Source: Thermobacillus sp. ZCTH02-B1
Lineage (GTDB): Bacteria; Bacillota; Bacilli; Paenibacillales; Paenibacillaceae
Direction of reading: 5' to 3'
Length of the DNA stretch: 64,000 nucleotides
NCBI RefSeq assembly: GCF_002159085.1
Contig: NZ_LZRU01000005.1
Span: 1 to 64,000 of the forward strand
Shown here: piece by piece, positions 42,810 through 51,984 of the stretch
Numbering within the stretch: position 1 is the stretch's first letter
How the letters are laid out: every line of letters starts with the position of its first letter
Notes under the pieces: generated by a model
What the model was told of the DNA's origin: nothing
The model's database searches: none
Seen by the model: only the letters and a program-made list of their open reading frames with translations
Made by a program: the position numbers and the translations under genes

Positions 42810-43754
42810 TCAATGCCCGCCTTCCGATGCGGCCTGCACGGCCGGCTTCGGATGCGCCCCCTCCGCGCCGCCGGGATGCTGCAGGAACCGCCGGCGATAT
42901 TCGCTGGGCGTCACCCCTTCATGCTTCACGAAGCAGGCGGTGAAATAGGCGGGCTGCCGGAACCCGACTTCCTGCGCGATCTGGCCGACCGGCAGGTCGG
43001 TCTGGAGCAGCAGCAGTTTCGCCTGCTCCAGCCGGTAATGCATCAGATACTCCATCGGCGAGCAGCCGAACTGCCGCTTCATGCATCGCGCGATGTAGAC
43101 CGGGTGGAAATTGAGCGCCTCGCCGAGATCCCTGGCCGTCAGCTTCTCGCGGTAGTGCTGGCGCAGGTACGACGCGGCCTGGTCCGCCACCACGGCGCCC
43201 GGGCGCGGCAGGCGGGCGCGGTCGCCGGCGGCGAGCATCATGAGCACCTGCTGGAACAGGAGCTGCTGCTCCCAGCGCACCCAGTGCAGGTGGGAATCGC
43301 GCTCGAGCGCGACGAGCTGCCGCAGCACCTCGTACATCTTCGCCGGGTGCGCAAGGCGGCTGAACTGCGGCACGCGGATCCGGAACGTCTGCATCCGGAA
43401 CGTGCGGCCCGGCGCCGGCTGGTCGTCCGGCCGGCTCCCGTCCTCCCCGTCCTCGTCGTCCGCCATCCGCCACGACCCCGCCGTATGGAAATGCAGCCAG
43501 TACGAGATCGTCTTCTCCCGGCAGCCGGCCGTCGGATAATGGTGCAGATCCGGCCGCAGGATGAGCGCATGGCCCTCCGATACTTCGTAATGCCGATCTT
43601 CCTCCCCGATGTACAGACAGCCTTGCGCGACGACCAGCAGATCGAACTCGCCGATCGCGTACCGCTCGGGATGCTTCCGGCCCGGTCCGGCAACGCTGTA
43701 ACCCGCGCAGATGTAATGGGGCAGCGGAAGCGCGGTGAACTCGATCACGGACAT
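42810..43754 (-). CDS. AraC-family transcriptional regulator
   Basis: A 314-residue regulator with an N-terminal cupin sugar-sensing domain (~10-110) and a C-terminal double helix-turn-helix (~205-300). The second unit carries LPVGQIAQEVGFRQPAYFTA, then EGVTPSEYRR. An acidic insertion (MADDEDGEDGSRPDDQPAPG, ~100-120) separates the domains. The ATG at 43754 has GGAGGG about 11 bases upstream; a TTG three codons earlier would be too close. It is divergent from the GH9 gene and likely activates it and/or the ThuA gene. Confidence 0.88.
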   Translation of the reverse strand: MSVIEFTALPLPHYICAGYSVAGPGRKHPERYAIGEFDLLVVAQGCLYIGEEDRHYEVSEGHALILRPDLHHYPTAGCREKTISYWLHFHTAGSWRMADDEDGEDGSRPDDQPAPGRTFRMQTFRIRVPQFSRLAHPAKMYEVLRQLVALERDSHLHWVRWEQQLLFQQVLMMLAAGDRARLPRPGAVVADQAASYLRQHYREKLTARDLGEALNFHPVYIARCMKRQFGCSPMEYLMHYRLEQAKLLLLQTDLPVGQIAQEVGFRQPAYFTACFVKHEGVTPSEYRRRFLQHPGGAEGAHPKPAVQAASEGGH

Positions 43755-43834
43755 GCGCGCCAATCCCTCCGAACAGGTTGATTCCGTGACAGAAGAAGTT
43801 GCCCGTCTGATACTCCCGAACCCACGGAACCGCC

Positions 43835-43840
43835 TATAAT
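43835..43840 (+). promoter_or_regulatory. Isolated TATAAT between araC and the GH9 gene
   Basis: A perfect -10 hexamer oriented toward the GH9 gene, 132 bases before its start. No -35 is convincing at 16-18 bases, as would be expected for an AraC-activated promoter. Confidence 0.4.
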
Positions 43841-43972
43841 CATGAGAACAACCGGTATGTACGCGCTTTCGAAAAAACGTCCGCCGGTTGTGTCCGCGAC
43901 AATCTCGACGGAGCGCATCTCCGCTTCCATTATCGCACGCCGGGCGGACGGAAGGGAAGGGAGCGATCGCTG

Positions 43973-45592
43973 TTGGCTCATGACATCTGCCCCATCGCCG
44001 TCAACCAGATCGGGTACCCCGCGCGGGCGGCGAAGACGGCCTGCTTCACGAAGGCCGGTGAATTCCGGGTCGTCGACGCCGCGACCGGCGAGACCGTCTA
44101 CACCGGCCGCACGGGCGAGGCCCGACACGACCCGGACAGCGGCGTCAGCGTGGCGCACGGCGACTTCACGGCACTGACCGCGCCCGGCCGCTACCGGATC
44201 GAAATGGACGGGGCATCGTCCGCGGCGTTCGACATTTCCGATCGCCCTTACCACGAGCTGCACCGCGGCCTGCTCAAAGCCTTCTACCATTTCCGCTGCG
44301 GCATGGACCTTGTGCCCGAAATCGCCGGACCGTGGTCGCGCGGCGCCTGCCACTTGAAGCCCGCCGTCGTATACGGCGATCCCGAGCGCCGGATCGACGG
44401 CCGGGGCGGCTGGCACGACGCGGGCGACTACGGCAAATATACGGTGCCCGCCGCAAAGGCGGTCGCCGACCTGCTGCTCGCGTACGAATGCTTCCCCGGC
44501 GCGTTCCGCGAGCCCGTGCCGATTCCGGAGACGGACGGGCGCATGCCGGATGTGCTGCACGAATGCCGGTACGAGCTCGATTTCCTTTTCAACATGCAGG
44601 ACGAAGCGACGGGCGGCGTGCACCACAAGCTGACGACGCTCGGCTTTCCCCCGCTGAACCGGAAGGCGGAGGAGGACGACGGCGACCTCTACGTCATGCC
44701 GGTTTCGCCGACGGCGACGGCCGATTTCGCGGCGGTCATGGCGCTCGCTTCCCGCGTCCTGCGGCCGTTCGATCCCGCCTATGCCGACCGCTGCCTCGCG
44801 GCGGCGCGCCGGGCGTGGGACTGGCTCGAGCGGCATCCGGACGCTCCCGGATTCAGGAATCCGCCCGGCGTCTCCACGGGCGAGTACGGCGACCGGCGGG
44901 GCGACCGCGACGAGCGGTACTGGGCAGCGGCCGAACTGTACCGCGCGACCGGCGAGGCGGCGTATCACGAGGCGTTCCGGCGGCTGGCGCGGGAGGATTT
45001 CGACCGGTTCGCGCTCGGCTGGGCCGACATGGGCGGCTACGGCACGGCCGCCTACCTCATGAACGGCCGGGACCGGGCCGACGCCGCGCTGTACGACGAG
45101 CTGCTGGAGGGGCTTCGCGCCGAGGCGGACCGGATCGCCGGGCTCGTCGACGCCTCCGGCTACCGGGTATCGCTGGAGCGGCACGAATACGTCTGGGGCA
45201 GCAACATGCTCGTCATGAACGACGCGATGCTGCTCCTGATCGCCGACCGGCTGCTCGGAAACGAGGCCTGGCGCGCGGCGGCGCTCGACCAGATCCATTA
45301 TCTGCTGGGCCGCAATGTGCTCGGCATCAGCTTTGTGACCGGTTACGGCGAGCGGTCGTGCCGGGATCCGCATTACCGCCCGGGCGTCGCGGACGGCATC
45401 GACGATCCGGTTCCCGGCTTCGTCGCGGGCGGACCGAACGCCGGCCTGCAGGACGAGCGCATGCGCGCGGAACTGCAGGGCAAACCGCCGGCGCAATGCT
45501 ACGTCGACCACCGGGACAGCTACGCCGGCAACGAAGTGGCGATCTACTGGAACTCGCCCGCCGTATTTGCGGTGTCGGCTTTTGCGGAATAG
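43973..45592 (+). CDS. Glycoside hydrolase family 9, cytoplasmic
   Basis: A 539-residue GH9 enzyme: an N-terminal Ig-like CelD_N domain (~1-85) and the (alpha/alpha)6 catalytic domain (~95-535). The catalytic base region is GRGGWHDAGDYGKYTVP (Asp ~148/151) and the proton donor lies in DSYAGNEVAIYWNSP (Glu ~520). There is no signal peptide or carbohydrate-binding module, so it acts inside the cell, probably on imported beta-oligosaccharides. TTG start at 43973 after GGAAGGGAG. It is divergent from an AraC regulator. Confidence 0.88.
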   Translation: MAHDICPIAVNQIGYPARAAKTACFTKAGEFRVVDAATGETVYTGRTGEARHDPDSGVSVAHGDFTALTAPGRYRIEMDGASSAAFDISDRPYHELHRGLLKAFYHFRCGMDLVPEIAGPWSRGACHLKPAVVYGDPERRIDGRGGWHDAGDYGKYTVPAAKAVADLLLAYECFPGAFREPVPIPETDGRMPDVLHECRYELDFLFNMQDEATGGVHHKLTTLGFPPLNRKAEEDDGDLYVMPVSPTATADFAAVMALASRVLRPFDPAYADRCLAAARRAWDWLERHPDAPGFRNPPGVSTGEYGDRRGDRDERYWAAAELYRATGEAAYHEAFRRLAREDFDRFALGWADMGGYGTAAYLMNGRDRADAALYDELLEGLRAEADRIAGLVDASGYRVSLERHEYVWGSNMLVMNDAMLLLIADRLLGNEAWRAAALDQIHYLLGRNVLGISFVTGYGERSCRDPHYRPGVADGIDDPVPGFVAGGPNAGLQDERMRAELQGKPPAQCYVDHRDSYAGNEVAIYWNSPAVFAVSAFAE

Positions 45593-45675
45593 ACCGGCGC
45601 GCCCGCCTCAACCGGCCGGCCGCGCTCCGTTTCCGCCGTCCGCGGAACGCCGCAACCGGCCGGCCGCGCGCGGCG

Positions 45676-46386
45676 TCACCCCGCCGCGCGTTCCTCCGCG
45701 TGCGCCGCGAGAATCCTGTCCAGAATCCCGCGCAGGTACAATGCCGAATCGGCGCAGCGGGACGCCTTCCCGAGGATCTCCCCGGCCGATTCGATCCACC
45801 GGCCCGGCACCAGCTCGCCGGCCCAGGCTTCCGTCATCGTCTTCATGCATTCCGGCGTCGTCTCGAGATGGAACTGCAGGCCGAGCAGCCGGTCGCCCCA
45901 GGCGAACGCCTGGTTTCGGGTGGCGTCCGAGTAGGCCAGATGCACCGCGCCCTCCGGCAGGTCGAACGTGTCGCCGTGCCAATGGAACGTCCAGAACACC
46001 TCCGGCAGCCCGCCGAGCAGCGGGTGGCGGGCCTCCGTCCGGCGCACCGGATGCCAGCCGATCTCCTTCTCCCGGTTCCGGTACACCCGGCCCCCGAGCA
46101 CCTCCGCCAGCATTTGCGCGCCGAGGCAGATGGCGAGCACCCGTTTGCCGCACCGGATCGCTTCCCGCAGGAACGCCTTCTCCGTCTTCAGCCAAGGATG
46201 CCTGTCTTCTTCGGTGACGCTCATCGGGCCGCCGAGGATGACGAGCAGGTCGAAGCTGTCGGGCGGTGGAAACGGCAGACCGGACGGAGGCTCGAACCGT
46301 TCTACGGGACAGCCCCGCTCCCTTGCCCATGTCAAAATAACTGACGCATCATCAAACGAAAAATGCTTCAATACAAGCAAACGCAT
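45676..46386 (-). CDS. Type 1 glutamine amidotransferase-like protein
   Basis: A 236-residue class I glutaminase-fold protein. LVILGGPMSVTEEDRHPWL (~48-66), the nucleophile elbow VLAICLGAQMLAEVLGG (Cys ~86) and GLQFHLETTPE (His and Glu ~172-174) complete the triad. It resembles stand-alone GMP-synthase-like amidotransferases (YfeJ or gamma-glutamyl hydrolase type). The ATG at 46386 has GAGGAGGGTGG upstream; an in-frame start eight codons earlier has no ribosome site. Convergent with the GH9 gene. Acceptor unknown. Confidence 0.85.
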   Translation of the reverse strand: MRLLVLKHFSFDDASVILTWARERGCPVERFEPPSGLPFPPPDSFDLLVILGGPMSVTEEDRHPWLKTEKAFLREAIRCGKRVLAICLGAQMLAEVLGGRVYRNREKEIGWHPVRRTEARHPLLGGLPEVFWTFHWHGDTFDLPEGAVHLAYSDATRNQAFAWGDRLLGLQFHLETTPECMKTMTEAWAGELVPGRWIESAGEILGKASRCADSALYLRGILDRILAAHAEERAAG

Positions 46387-46480
46387 CGCTCCACCCTCCT
46401 CTTGCGTCAATTATTTTAACATGCTAGCTGTCGGAGCGGCACATCCCGCCCGATAAAATGATGCAATCACCCCGATAAAT

Positions 46481-46507
46481 AAAAAAAGGGCCCCGTCCGG
46501 GGCACCC
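46481..46507 (-). terminator. Terminator after the SASP gene
   Basis: GCCCC (46503-46499 on the minus strand) pairs with GGGGC (46494-46490) around GGAC, followed by CC and a T7 run. Confidence 0.8.
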
Positions 46508-46519
46508 GTCCTGTATCCG

Positions 46520-46810
46520 TCACATGCGCGGCGTCTGTCCGGCCAGCCGTTCCTGCGCCATGCGGATCATCTCGCGCACCATCGGGCCGCCGATGCGTCC
46601 GCCGATTTTTCCCGCCTCCCCGGTGCGCAATTCGCCGCCCGCGCCCGGCTGAAGCGGAACGCCGATCGAGCGCGCGATCTCGTATTTCACGTCGTCCGGC
46701 CGGGCCGGATTGACCGCCCAGCCTTCGCGCCGCATCACGTCCGCCTTCAGCGCGTCCAGCGCCGGTCCGGCTCCGGGAACGACGGGCCTTCTTCTGCCTC
46801 TCCTCGCCAT
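46520..46810 (-). CDS. Alpha/beta-type small acid-soluble spore protein
   Basis: A 96-residue DNA-binding spore protein. ALDALKADVMRREGW and DDVKYEIARSIGVPL cover the N-terminal part, and the characteristic EAGKIGGRIGGPMVREMIRMA the second helix region. The GPR protease site, normally (T/S)E(F/I)A..., corresponds to the KYEIARSIG segment. The protein is longer than typical SASPs (~65-70) because of an Arg/Pro-rich head and inserted residues. The ATG has AAAGGAGG eight bases upstream. It protects spore DNA. Confidence 0.9.
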   Translation of the reverse strand: MARRGRRRPVVPGAGPALDALKADVMRREGWAVNPARPDDVKYEIARSIGVPLQPGAGGELRTGEAGKIGGRIGGPMVREMIRMAQERLAGQTPRM

Positions 46811-47255
46811 GTCCGCCGCCTCCTTTCGCGCTTAACTTCCCCGCCCGGACGCATTTTAACCGCGTGAATCGTTGCCAGCCCGGCCGGCGACGGCGGCGCT
46901 CCGGCCGGACTTCGTGCGGCGGGCGATCGGACGGACGCGGACGGGCGCGCGGGCCGGGCCCGCGGTGCGGATGCGTCGCGGCATGCGAACGGTTTGCCCC
47001 TGTTTCGTCCGGTCCGGCGCCGGAATCAAAAATAAGCGCAAAGACTTCTTCTATTCTTCCGCGCAGCCCCGATATTCCCCGTAACCAAAAAAAATAAGCG
47101 AAATTTTTGCGCCTGATTCGGACCCGACGCCGGAATCCGACAAACGCAAATGGTTCGCTTGTTCCAACATGCCGGGTACCGGAGCTTCACCAATGGGGGA
47201 ATCCCGGGACTCGGCATATGCCGGGCATACCGGGCCCCGGCGAACGCCCGAACCG
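46811..47255. other. Gene-free interval with an AT-rich repeat island
   Basis: No coding sequence is credible between the SASP start and the mqnD stop. The stretch 47028-47105 is AT-rich and carries AAAAATAAGCG twice (47028-47038 and 47090-47100). A palindrome CGGCATATGCCG lies near 47215. No clear sigma-G promoter for the SASP gene was found. Confidence 0.5.
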
Positions 47256-48098
47256 CTACCCGCAGCGCAACGCCGCCAAATCGAACGGGGGCACGAGCCC
47301 TTCTTGCACGGCGCGGCCGAGCAGCGCTTCGACCGCCGCGTAGCCTTCCTCTCCGAGATCCGCCGTGAACCGGTTCACGTACAGATCGATGTGGGCCTGC
47401 GCCACCTCGGGCTTCATCTCCTGCGCATGGCGCAGCACGTATTCGCGCGACGCCTCCGGGTGCGCCCAGGCATATTCGACGGAGGCGCGGATCCAGGACG
47501 CGATGCGCTCCCGGTCCAGCGACCGCCGCGCCACGATGGCGCCGAGCGGTATCGGCAGCCCCGTGTCCTCTTCCCACCAGCGGCCCATATCCTCGACGAG
47601 GGACAGCCCGTATTCGTGGTACGTGAAGCGCGCCTCGTGGATGACGAGGCCGGCGTCGATCTCGCCGTCCCGGACGGCGGGCATGATGCGATGGAACGGC
47701 ATGACGACGATCTCGCCGACGCCGCCCGGCACATGCCGGGCCGCCCACAGCCGGAACAGCAGGTACGCCGTCGACCGGTCGCTCGGCACGGCCACCCGCT
47801 TGCCCGCGAGCGCTTCCGGACCGGCCGGACGCGCCGTCAGCACGAGCGGGCCGCAGCCGCGGCCGAGCGCGCCGCCGCACGGCAGCAGGGCGTACCGGTC
47901 GAGCACCCAGGGCAGGGCGGCGAAGGATATTTTCAGCACATCGAATGCCTCGGACTCGGCCGCGTAACGGTTCGTCCTGTCGACGTCCGCATACGTCACG
48001 TCGAGCTTCGGCGCTCCCGGCACGAGACCGTGCGCCAGCGCATGGAACACGAACGTGTCGTTCGGACACGGCGAATAGGCGATGCGCAACGTATCCAT
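47256..48098 (-). CDS. mqnD: 1,4-dihydroxy-6-naphthoate synthase (MqnD)
   Basis: A 280-residue periplasmic-binding-protein-fold enzyme of the futalosine menaquinone pathway; it converts cyclic de-hypoxanthine futalosine to 1,4-dihydroxy-6-naphthoate. The MqnD hallmark is at the N-terminus: MDTLRIAYSPCPNDTFVFHA. Further matches are DVLKISFAALPWVLDRYALL (~53-72), LPCGGALGRGCGPLVLTA, GLVIHEARFTYHEYGL (~140-155) and LPIPLGAIVARR. Its ATG overlaps the mqnB stop by one base (TGATG). It is cytoplasmic. The remaining steps (mqnA, mqnC, mqnE) must be elsewhere. Confidence 0.92.
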   Translation of the reverse strand: MDTLRIAYSPCPNDTFVFHALAHGLVPGAPKLDVTYADVDRTNRYAAESEAFDVLKISFAALPWVLDRYALLPCGGALGRGCGPLVLTARPAGPEALAGKRVAVPSDRSTAYLLFRLWAARHVPGGVGEIVVMPFHRIMPAVRDGEIDAGLVIHEARFTYHEYGLSLVEDMGRWWEEDTGLPIPLGAIVARRSLDRERIASWIRASVEYAWAHPEASREYVLRHAQEMKPEVAQAHIDLYVNRFTADLGEEGYAAVEALLGRAVQEGLVPPFDLAALRCG

Positions 48099-48796
48099 CA
48101 GTTCCCGAAAACCTCCTTCGCGGCGGCGAACGCCGCCTCCAGCGCGGCAAGCGCCTCGGGAATGCGCCATGCGGCGCGATCGCGCGGACCGACCGCGTTC
48201 GATACGGCGCGCAGCTCGACGACCGGCACGCCCGCATCGGCGGCCGCCGATGCCACGCCGAAACCCTCCATCGCTTCGGCGGCGGCACCGGGCACGCGGC
48301 GCGCGCGCTCGGCCGCCGTGGCGGCCGTTCCCGCCGCGGTCGAGACGGTCAGCACCGGGCCGCGGCGCAGCGGCAGGCCGGCCGCTTCGATCCGCCGCGC
48401 AAGCCGCTCCGTCCAATCCGGGTCGGCCGCGATGCGCGACGCGCCGAACCCAAGCTCGTCCACCGTCAGGAAACCGTTCGGCGTCTCGGCGCCGAGATCG
48501 GCGGCCGCGATCACATCGGCCAGCACGAGATCGCCGATGCCGGCGGCGCCGGTGAATCCGCCGCCCAGGCCCGCGCTGACGACGAGGCGCCATCCGCCGC
48601 GGGCGAGGGCCGCCGCGGTCCGCGCGGCCGCCGAAGCCGGGCCGACACCGGCGATCCGCACCTCCGCCCGCGGACAGCCCGCGAGGCCGCGCAGTACCGC
48701 TTCCCGCTCCGCTTCCACCGCCGTCATGATGAGAATGTCCGGTTCTGCCTTCCGGTCCATGGGCCGGTCCGCGCCGGCCGGGCTCATCCGCTCCAT
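48098..48796 (-). CDS. mqnB: Futalosine hydrolase (MqnB)
   Basis: A 232-residue nucleoside-phosphorylase-fold hydrolase that splits futalosine into hypoxanthine and dehypoxanthine futalosine. ILIMTAVEAEREAVLRGL at the start, VVSAGLGGGFTG (~78-89), IGDLVLADVIAAADLGAETP (~94-113) and AAEAMEGFGVASAAADAGVP (~170-189, catalytic Glu-Met-Glu region) match the MqnB subgroup of MTA/SAH nucleosidases. Overlap with mqnD makes the assignment firm. I start at the ATG at 48796 behind GGAGGTGCGG; other Met codons downstream are possible. Confidence 0.9.
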   Translation of the reverse strand: MERMSPAGADRPMDRKAEPDILIMTAVEAEREAVLRGLAGCPRAEVRIAGVGPASAAARTAAALARGGWRLVVSAGLGGGFTGAAGIGDLVLADVIAAADLGAETPNGFLTVDELGFGASRIAADPDWTERLARRIEAAGLPLRRGPVLTVSTAAGTAATAAERARRVPGAAAEAMEGFGVASAAADAGVPVVELRAVSNAVGPRDRAAWRIPEALAALEAAFAAAKEVFGN

Positions 48797-48952
48797 TCCC
48801 GCCGCACCTCCGCCATGCATATAGGGAAGATTCTGTTCCCGGCCTTCGCCCCCACGGCGCAGGCGGCGGTGCCGGGCAGTCCGTCGGCCGAACGGCCTTC
48901 ACGTGCGCCTTCATGCGCGCGGTGAAGGCACCGCCGGTCTGCAGCTTTTCCC

Positions 48953-48981
48953 ATTATAACCGAAGGGGCGGGGAACCGTAA
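48953..48981 (-). promoter_or_regulatory. Promoter of mqnB-mqnD
   Basis: On the minus strand TTACGG (48981-48976), 17-base spacer, perfect TATAAT (48958-48953). The ~150-base leader to mqnB has no recognised riboswitch. Confidence 0.6.
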
Positions 48982-49039
48982 GGTCCTTCGCCGCTTCACG
49001 GCGGACACGTCCCCCGCTCCCGCCGCGCGGCCCCGCCGG

Positions 49040-49069
49040 TTGCGGCCGGCCCGGACGAATGCCTATAAT
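49040..49069 (+). promoter_or_regulatory. Promoter of pepT
   Basis: TTGCGG (49040-49045), 18-base spacer, perfect TATAAT (49064-49069). Divergent from the mqn promoter, about 60 bases apart. Confidence 0.6.
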
Positions 49070-49104
49070 AACCCAATAATCCTTTCCACGGGAGCGATGC
49101 CGCG

Positions 49105-50349
49105 ATGAAACAGGAGCTCATCGAGCGCCTCGTACGTTACGTGCAGGTGGACACCCGGTCCGACCCCGAAAACCCGGGCTGTCCCTCGACCCCCGGCCAG
49201 CTCGAGCTCGGCCGCATGCTGGTCGAAGAGCTCAAGGCGATCGGCCTGGCCGACGCGTCCATGGACGAGAACGGCTATGTCATGGCCACGCTGCCGGGCA
49301 ACACGGACCGCCATGTGCCGGTCATCGGCTTCCTCGCCCATCTCGACACGTCCCCCGACTTCACCGGCGCGGGCGTGAAGCCCCGGATCGTCGATCCGTA
49401 CGCGGGCGGCGACATCGTACTGAACGAGGAGCGGGGGATCGTGCTGTCGCCGGACGAATTTCCCGAACTCGAACGGTACCGCGGCCACACGCTCGTCACG
49501 ACCGACGGCACGACGCTGCTCGGCGCGGACAACAAGGCCGGCATTGCAATCATCATGACCGCGATGCATGATCTCGTCCGGCATCCGGACATCCCGCGCG
49601 GCACCGTGCGCGTCGCCTTCACGCCCGACGAGGAGATCGGCCGCGGCCCGCACCGGTTCGACATCGCCCGGTTCGGCGCCTGGGCGGCCTACACCGTCGA
49701 CGGCGGCCCGTCCGGCGAGCTGCAGTACGAGAGTTTCAACGCCGCGCAGGCGGATATCGAAATCATCGGCAAGAGCGTCCATCCCGGCACCGCCAAGGGC
49801 AAAATGATCCATGCCGCGAAAATCGCGATGGAGCTTCACGCGAAGCTGCCCGCCGCGGAAGCGCCCGAGCACACGGAGGAACGCGAAGGCTTCTACCATC
49901 TCGTCCGGTTCGAAGGCGACGTCGGGCGCGCCCGGCTCCAGTACATCATCCGCGACTTCGACCGGGACAAATTCGAGGACCGGAAGGCGTTCCTCGCCCG
50001 CATCGCCGCCGAACTGCAGGCGGTCTACGGCAAGGACCGGATCCGGATCGAGATGAAAGACCAGTACTACAACATGCGGGACAAAATCGAGCCGGTGCGC
50101 GCGATCGTCGACATCGCCGAAGACGCGATGCGCGAGCTCGGCATCGAACCGGTCATCCGGCCGATCCGCGGCGGCACCGACGGGTCCCAGCTCTCCTGGA
50201 TGGGGCTGCCGACGCCGAACCTGTTCACCGGCGGCGAGAACTTCCACGGTCCTTACGAATATGTGTCCGTCGATGTCATGGAGCAGTCCGCCCGGACGGT
50301 CATCGGAATCGTGAAGCGGTTCGCGGAGCGGGACTGGCCCAACCCGTAA
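49105..50349 (+). CDS. pepT: Peptidase T (tripeptide aminopeptidase)
   Basis: A 414-residue M20-family zinc aminopeptidase that removes N-terminal residues from tripeptides in the cytoplasm. Metal and catalytic residues lie in [12 protein letters not shown] (His-Asp ~78-80), [13 protein letters not shown] (Asp ~141), [15 protein letters not shown] (Glu-Glu ~175) and [12 protein letters not shown] (His ~380). Opening [18 protein letters not shown] is typical. Length is as expected. GGGAG precedes the ATG by about nine bases. Confidence 0.93.
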   Translation: MKQELIERLVRYVQVDTRSDPENPGCPSTPGQLELGRMLVEELKAIGLADASMDENGYVMATLPGNTDRHVPVIGFLAHLDTSPDFTGAGVKPRIVDPYAGGDIVLNEERGIVLSPDEFPELERYRGHTLVTTDGTTLLGADNKAGIAIIMTAMHDLVRHPDIPRGTVRVAFTPDEEIGRGPHRFDIARFGAWAAYTVDGGPSGELQYESFNAAQADIEIIGKSVHPGTAKGKMIHAAKIAMELHAKLPAAEAPEHTEEREGFYHLVRFEGDVGRARLQYIIRDFDRDKFEDRKAFLARIAAELQAVYGKDRIRIEMKDQYYNMRDKIEPVRAIVDIAEDAMRELGIEPVIRPIRGGTDGSQLSWMGLPTPNLFTGGENFHGPYEYVSVDVMEQSARTVIGIVKRFAERDWPNP

Positions 50350-50668
50350 GCGCCGCATCGCCGGCGGCGCGCATTGGCCGGTGCCCGTCCGGATACGGGC
50401 GGAACGCGTCCATCCGGAAGACCGCCGCGTTCCGTTCCCTGAACGCACCGGCTCCCGACGGGAGCCCGCCGGCGAATCAAGTCCGCCCGAAATCCGATCC
50501 GGTGTCCGAAGCCCGCATGTACGCGGCGAGCCCGTCCATCATCCGCCCGCCGCCATGCCGGCCGGCTGACCGGAGAGTCCGCGGACGCCCCCGGTATAAC
50601 ATGGATGCGATTGGACAACCTACCGGCAGGCGAACCCACACCGACTGAGGCGGGGGGATGCTTTGCAC
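50350..50668. other. Gene-free interval between pepT and the alcohol dehydrogenase gene
   Basis: No gene is supported. A perfect hairpin, GGCTCCC (50450-50456) with GGGAGCC (50460-50466), may end pepT transcription, although no T tract follows. TATAAC near 50596 is a possible -10 for the dehydrogenase gene. Confidence 0.45.
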
Positions 50669-51805
50669 ATGAAAGCCGTCACGTACCAGGGCGTCCGCAC
50701 CATTGAAGTGAAGGAAGTCCCCGAACCGCGCATCGAACGGCCCGACGACGTCATCGTCCGGCTGACGGCGAGCGGCATCTGCGGCTCGGACCTTCATCTC
50801 GTGAGCGGCATGGTCCCGGACCTTCCGAAGGATTTCGTGCTCGGCCACGAGCCGCTCGGCATCGTCGAGGAGGTCGGACCGGAGGTCCGACACGTGAAAA
50901 AGGGCGATCGGGTCGTCATCCCGTTCAACGTGAGCTGCGGCGAATGCTTCTACTGCCGGCACGGACTGGAGAGCCAATGCGACAATGCGAACGAGAACGC
51001 CGAGGTCGGCGCCGTGTTCGGCTTCTCCGAGGAGGGCGGAGGCTTCCCCGGCGCACAGGCCGAATATTTGCGCGTGCCCTACGGCAATTACCTGCCGTTC
51101 CGCGTACCCGAAGACTGCGAGCTGACCGACGAACGGCTCGTCCTGATCTCCGACGTGCTCCCGACGGCGTACTGGAGCGCGGAGAACGCGGGCGTGAAGC
51201 CGGGCGTTACCGTCGTCGTGCTCGGCTGCGGTCCGATCGGGCTGGCGACACAGAAAATGTGCTGGCTGATGGGCGCGGAGCGCGTGATCGCGGTCGAGGC
51301 GGTCGATTACCGGCTGGATCACGCGAGGCGGACGAACCGGGTGGACACGGTGAAATTCGAATCGCCGAAGGAGACGGGATACCTGATCAAGGAGATGACG
51401 GGGGGAGGCGCGGACATCGTCATCGACTGCGTCGGCATGGAGGCCAAAATGACGCCCCTCGAATACGTGGAGACGATGCTGAAGATCCAGGGCGGCTCGC
51501 TGAGCGCGCTCAGCACCGCCGTGCAGGCGGTGCGCAAGGGCGGGGTGATCCAGGTCACGGGCCTGTACGGGATGCGTTACAACGGCTTCCCCTACGGGGA
51601 CATCTATTCCCGCAACGTGACGCTAAAAGGCGGCCTCGCACCGGCCGTCCGCTACATGCCCGTCGTCTACGACCTGATGGCGCAGGGCCGCCTCGATCCG
51701 GCAGACATCGTGACCCACGTGATGCCGCTCTCGGAAGCGAAAGAGGGGTATGAAATATTCGCGAAGCGGAAGCAGCATTGCATCAAGGTGATCCTGCGGC
51801 CGTGA
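50669..51805 (+). CDS. Zinc-dependent alcohol dehydrogenase-like protein
   Basis: A 378-residue medium-chain dehydrogenase. The catalytic zinc site is GICGSDLHLVSG (Cys ~39) and LGHEPLGIVEEVG (His-Glu ~63-64). The structural zinc cysteines are in VSCGECFYCRHGLESQC (~91-107). NAD binding: VVVLGCGPIGLATQKMC (~178-194). It resembles glutathione-independent formaldehyde or threonine dehydrogenase-like enzymes; substrate uncertain. A TTG at 50663 is closer to the G-rich ribosome site, but the ATG at 50669 begins the conserved MKAVTYQG, so the start is ambiguous by two codons. Confidence 0.87.
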   Translation: MKAVTYQGVRTIEVKEVPEPRIERPDDVIVRLTASGICGSDLHLVSGMVPDLPKDFVLGHEPLGIVEEVGPEVRHVKKGDRVVIPFNVSCGECFYCRHGLESQCDNANENAEVGAVFGFSEEGGGFPGAQAEYLRVPYGNYLPFRVPEDCELTDERLVLISDVLPTAYWSAENAGVKPGVTVVVLGCGPIGLATQKMCWLMGAERVIAVEAVDYRLDHARRTNRVDTVKFESPKETGYLIKEMTGGGADIVIDCVGMEAKMTPLEYVETMLKIQGGSLSALSTAVQAVRKGGVIQVTGLYGMRYNGFPYGDIYSRNVTLKGGLAPAVRYMPVVYDLMAQGRLDPADIVTHVMPLSEAKEGYEIFAKRKQHCIKVILRP

Positions 51806-51984
51806 CGGCCCGCGTCGATGCCCTCGCCGGCGCCGCCGGGCCGAACCGGGCGGCAGCGCGGGCCGACGGAGCATGCGTGAACGGACGGCCGCGGCGCACC
51901 GGCCCCGCGCAGACGGCGAACCGGATTCCCGAACCCGTACTGCCGCCGCAGGGCACGCAACGGCTCGCTGCGATGGAGCCTCGT

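Noticed and set aside
45609..45671. Direct repeat AACCGGCCGGCCGCGC after the GH9 gene
   Set aside because: Two GC-rich copies 46 bases apart, but simple GGCC-type sequence is expected by chance at this GC content.
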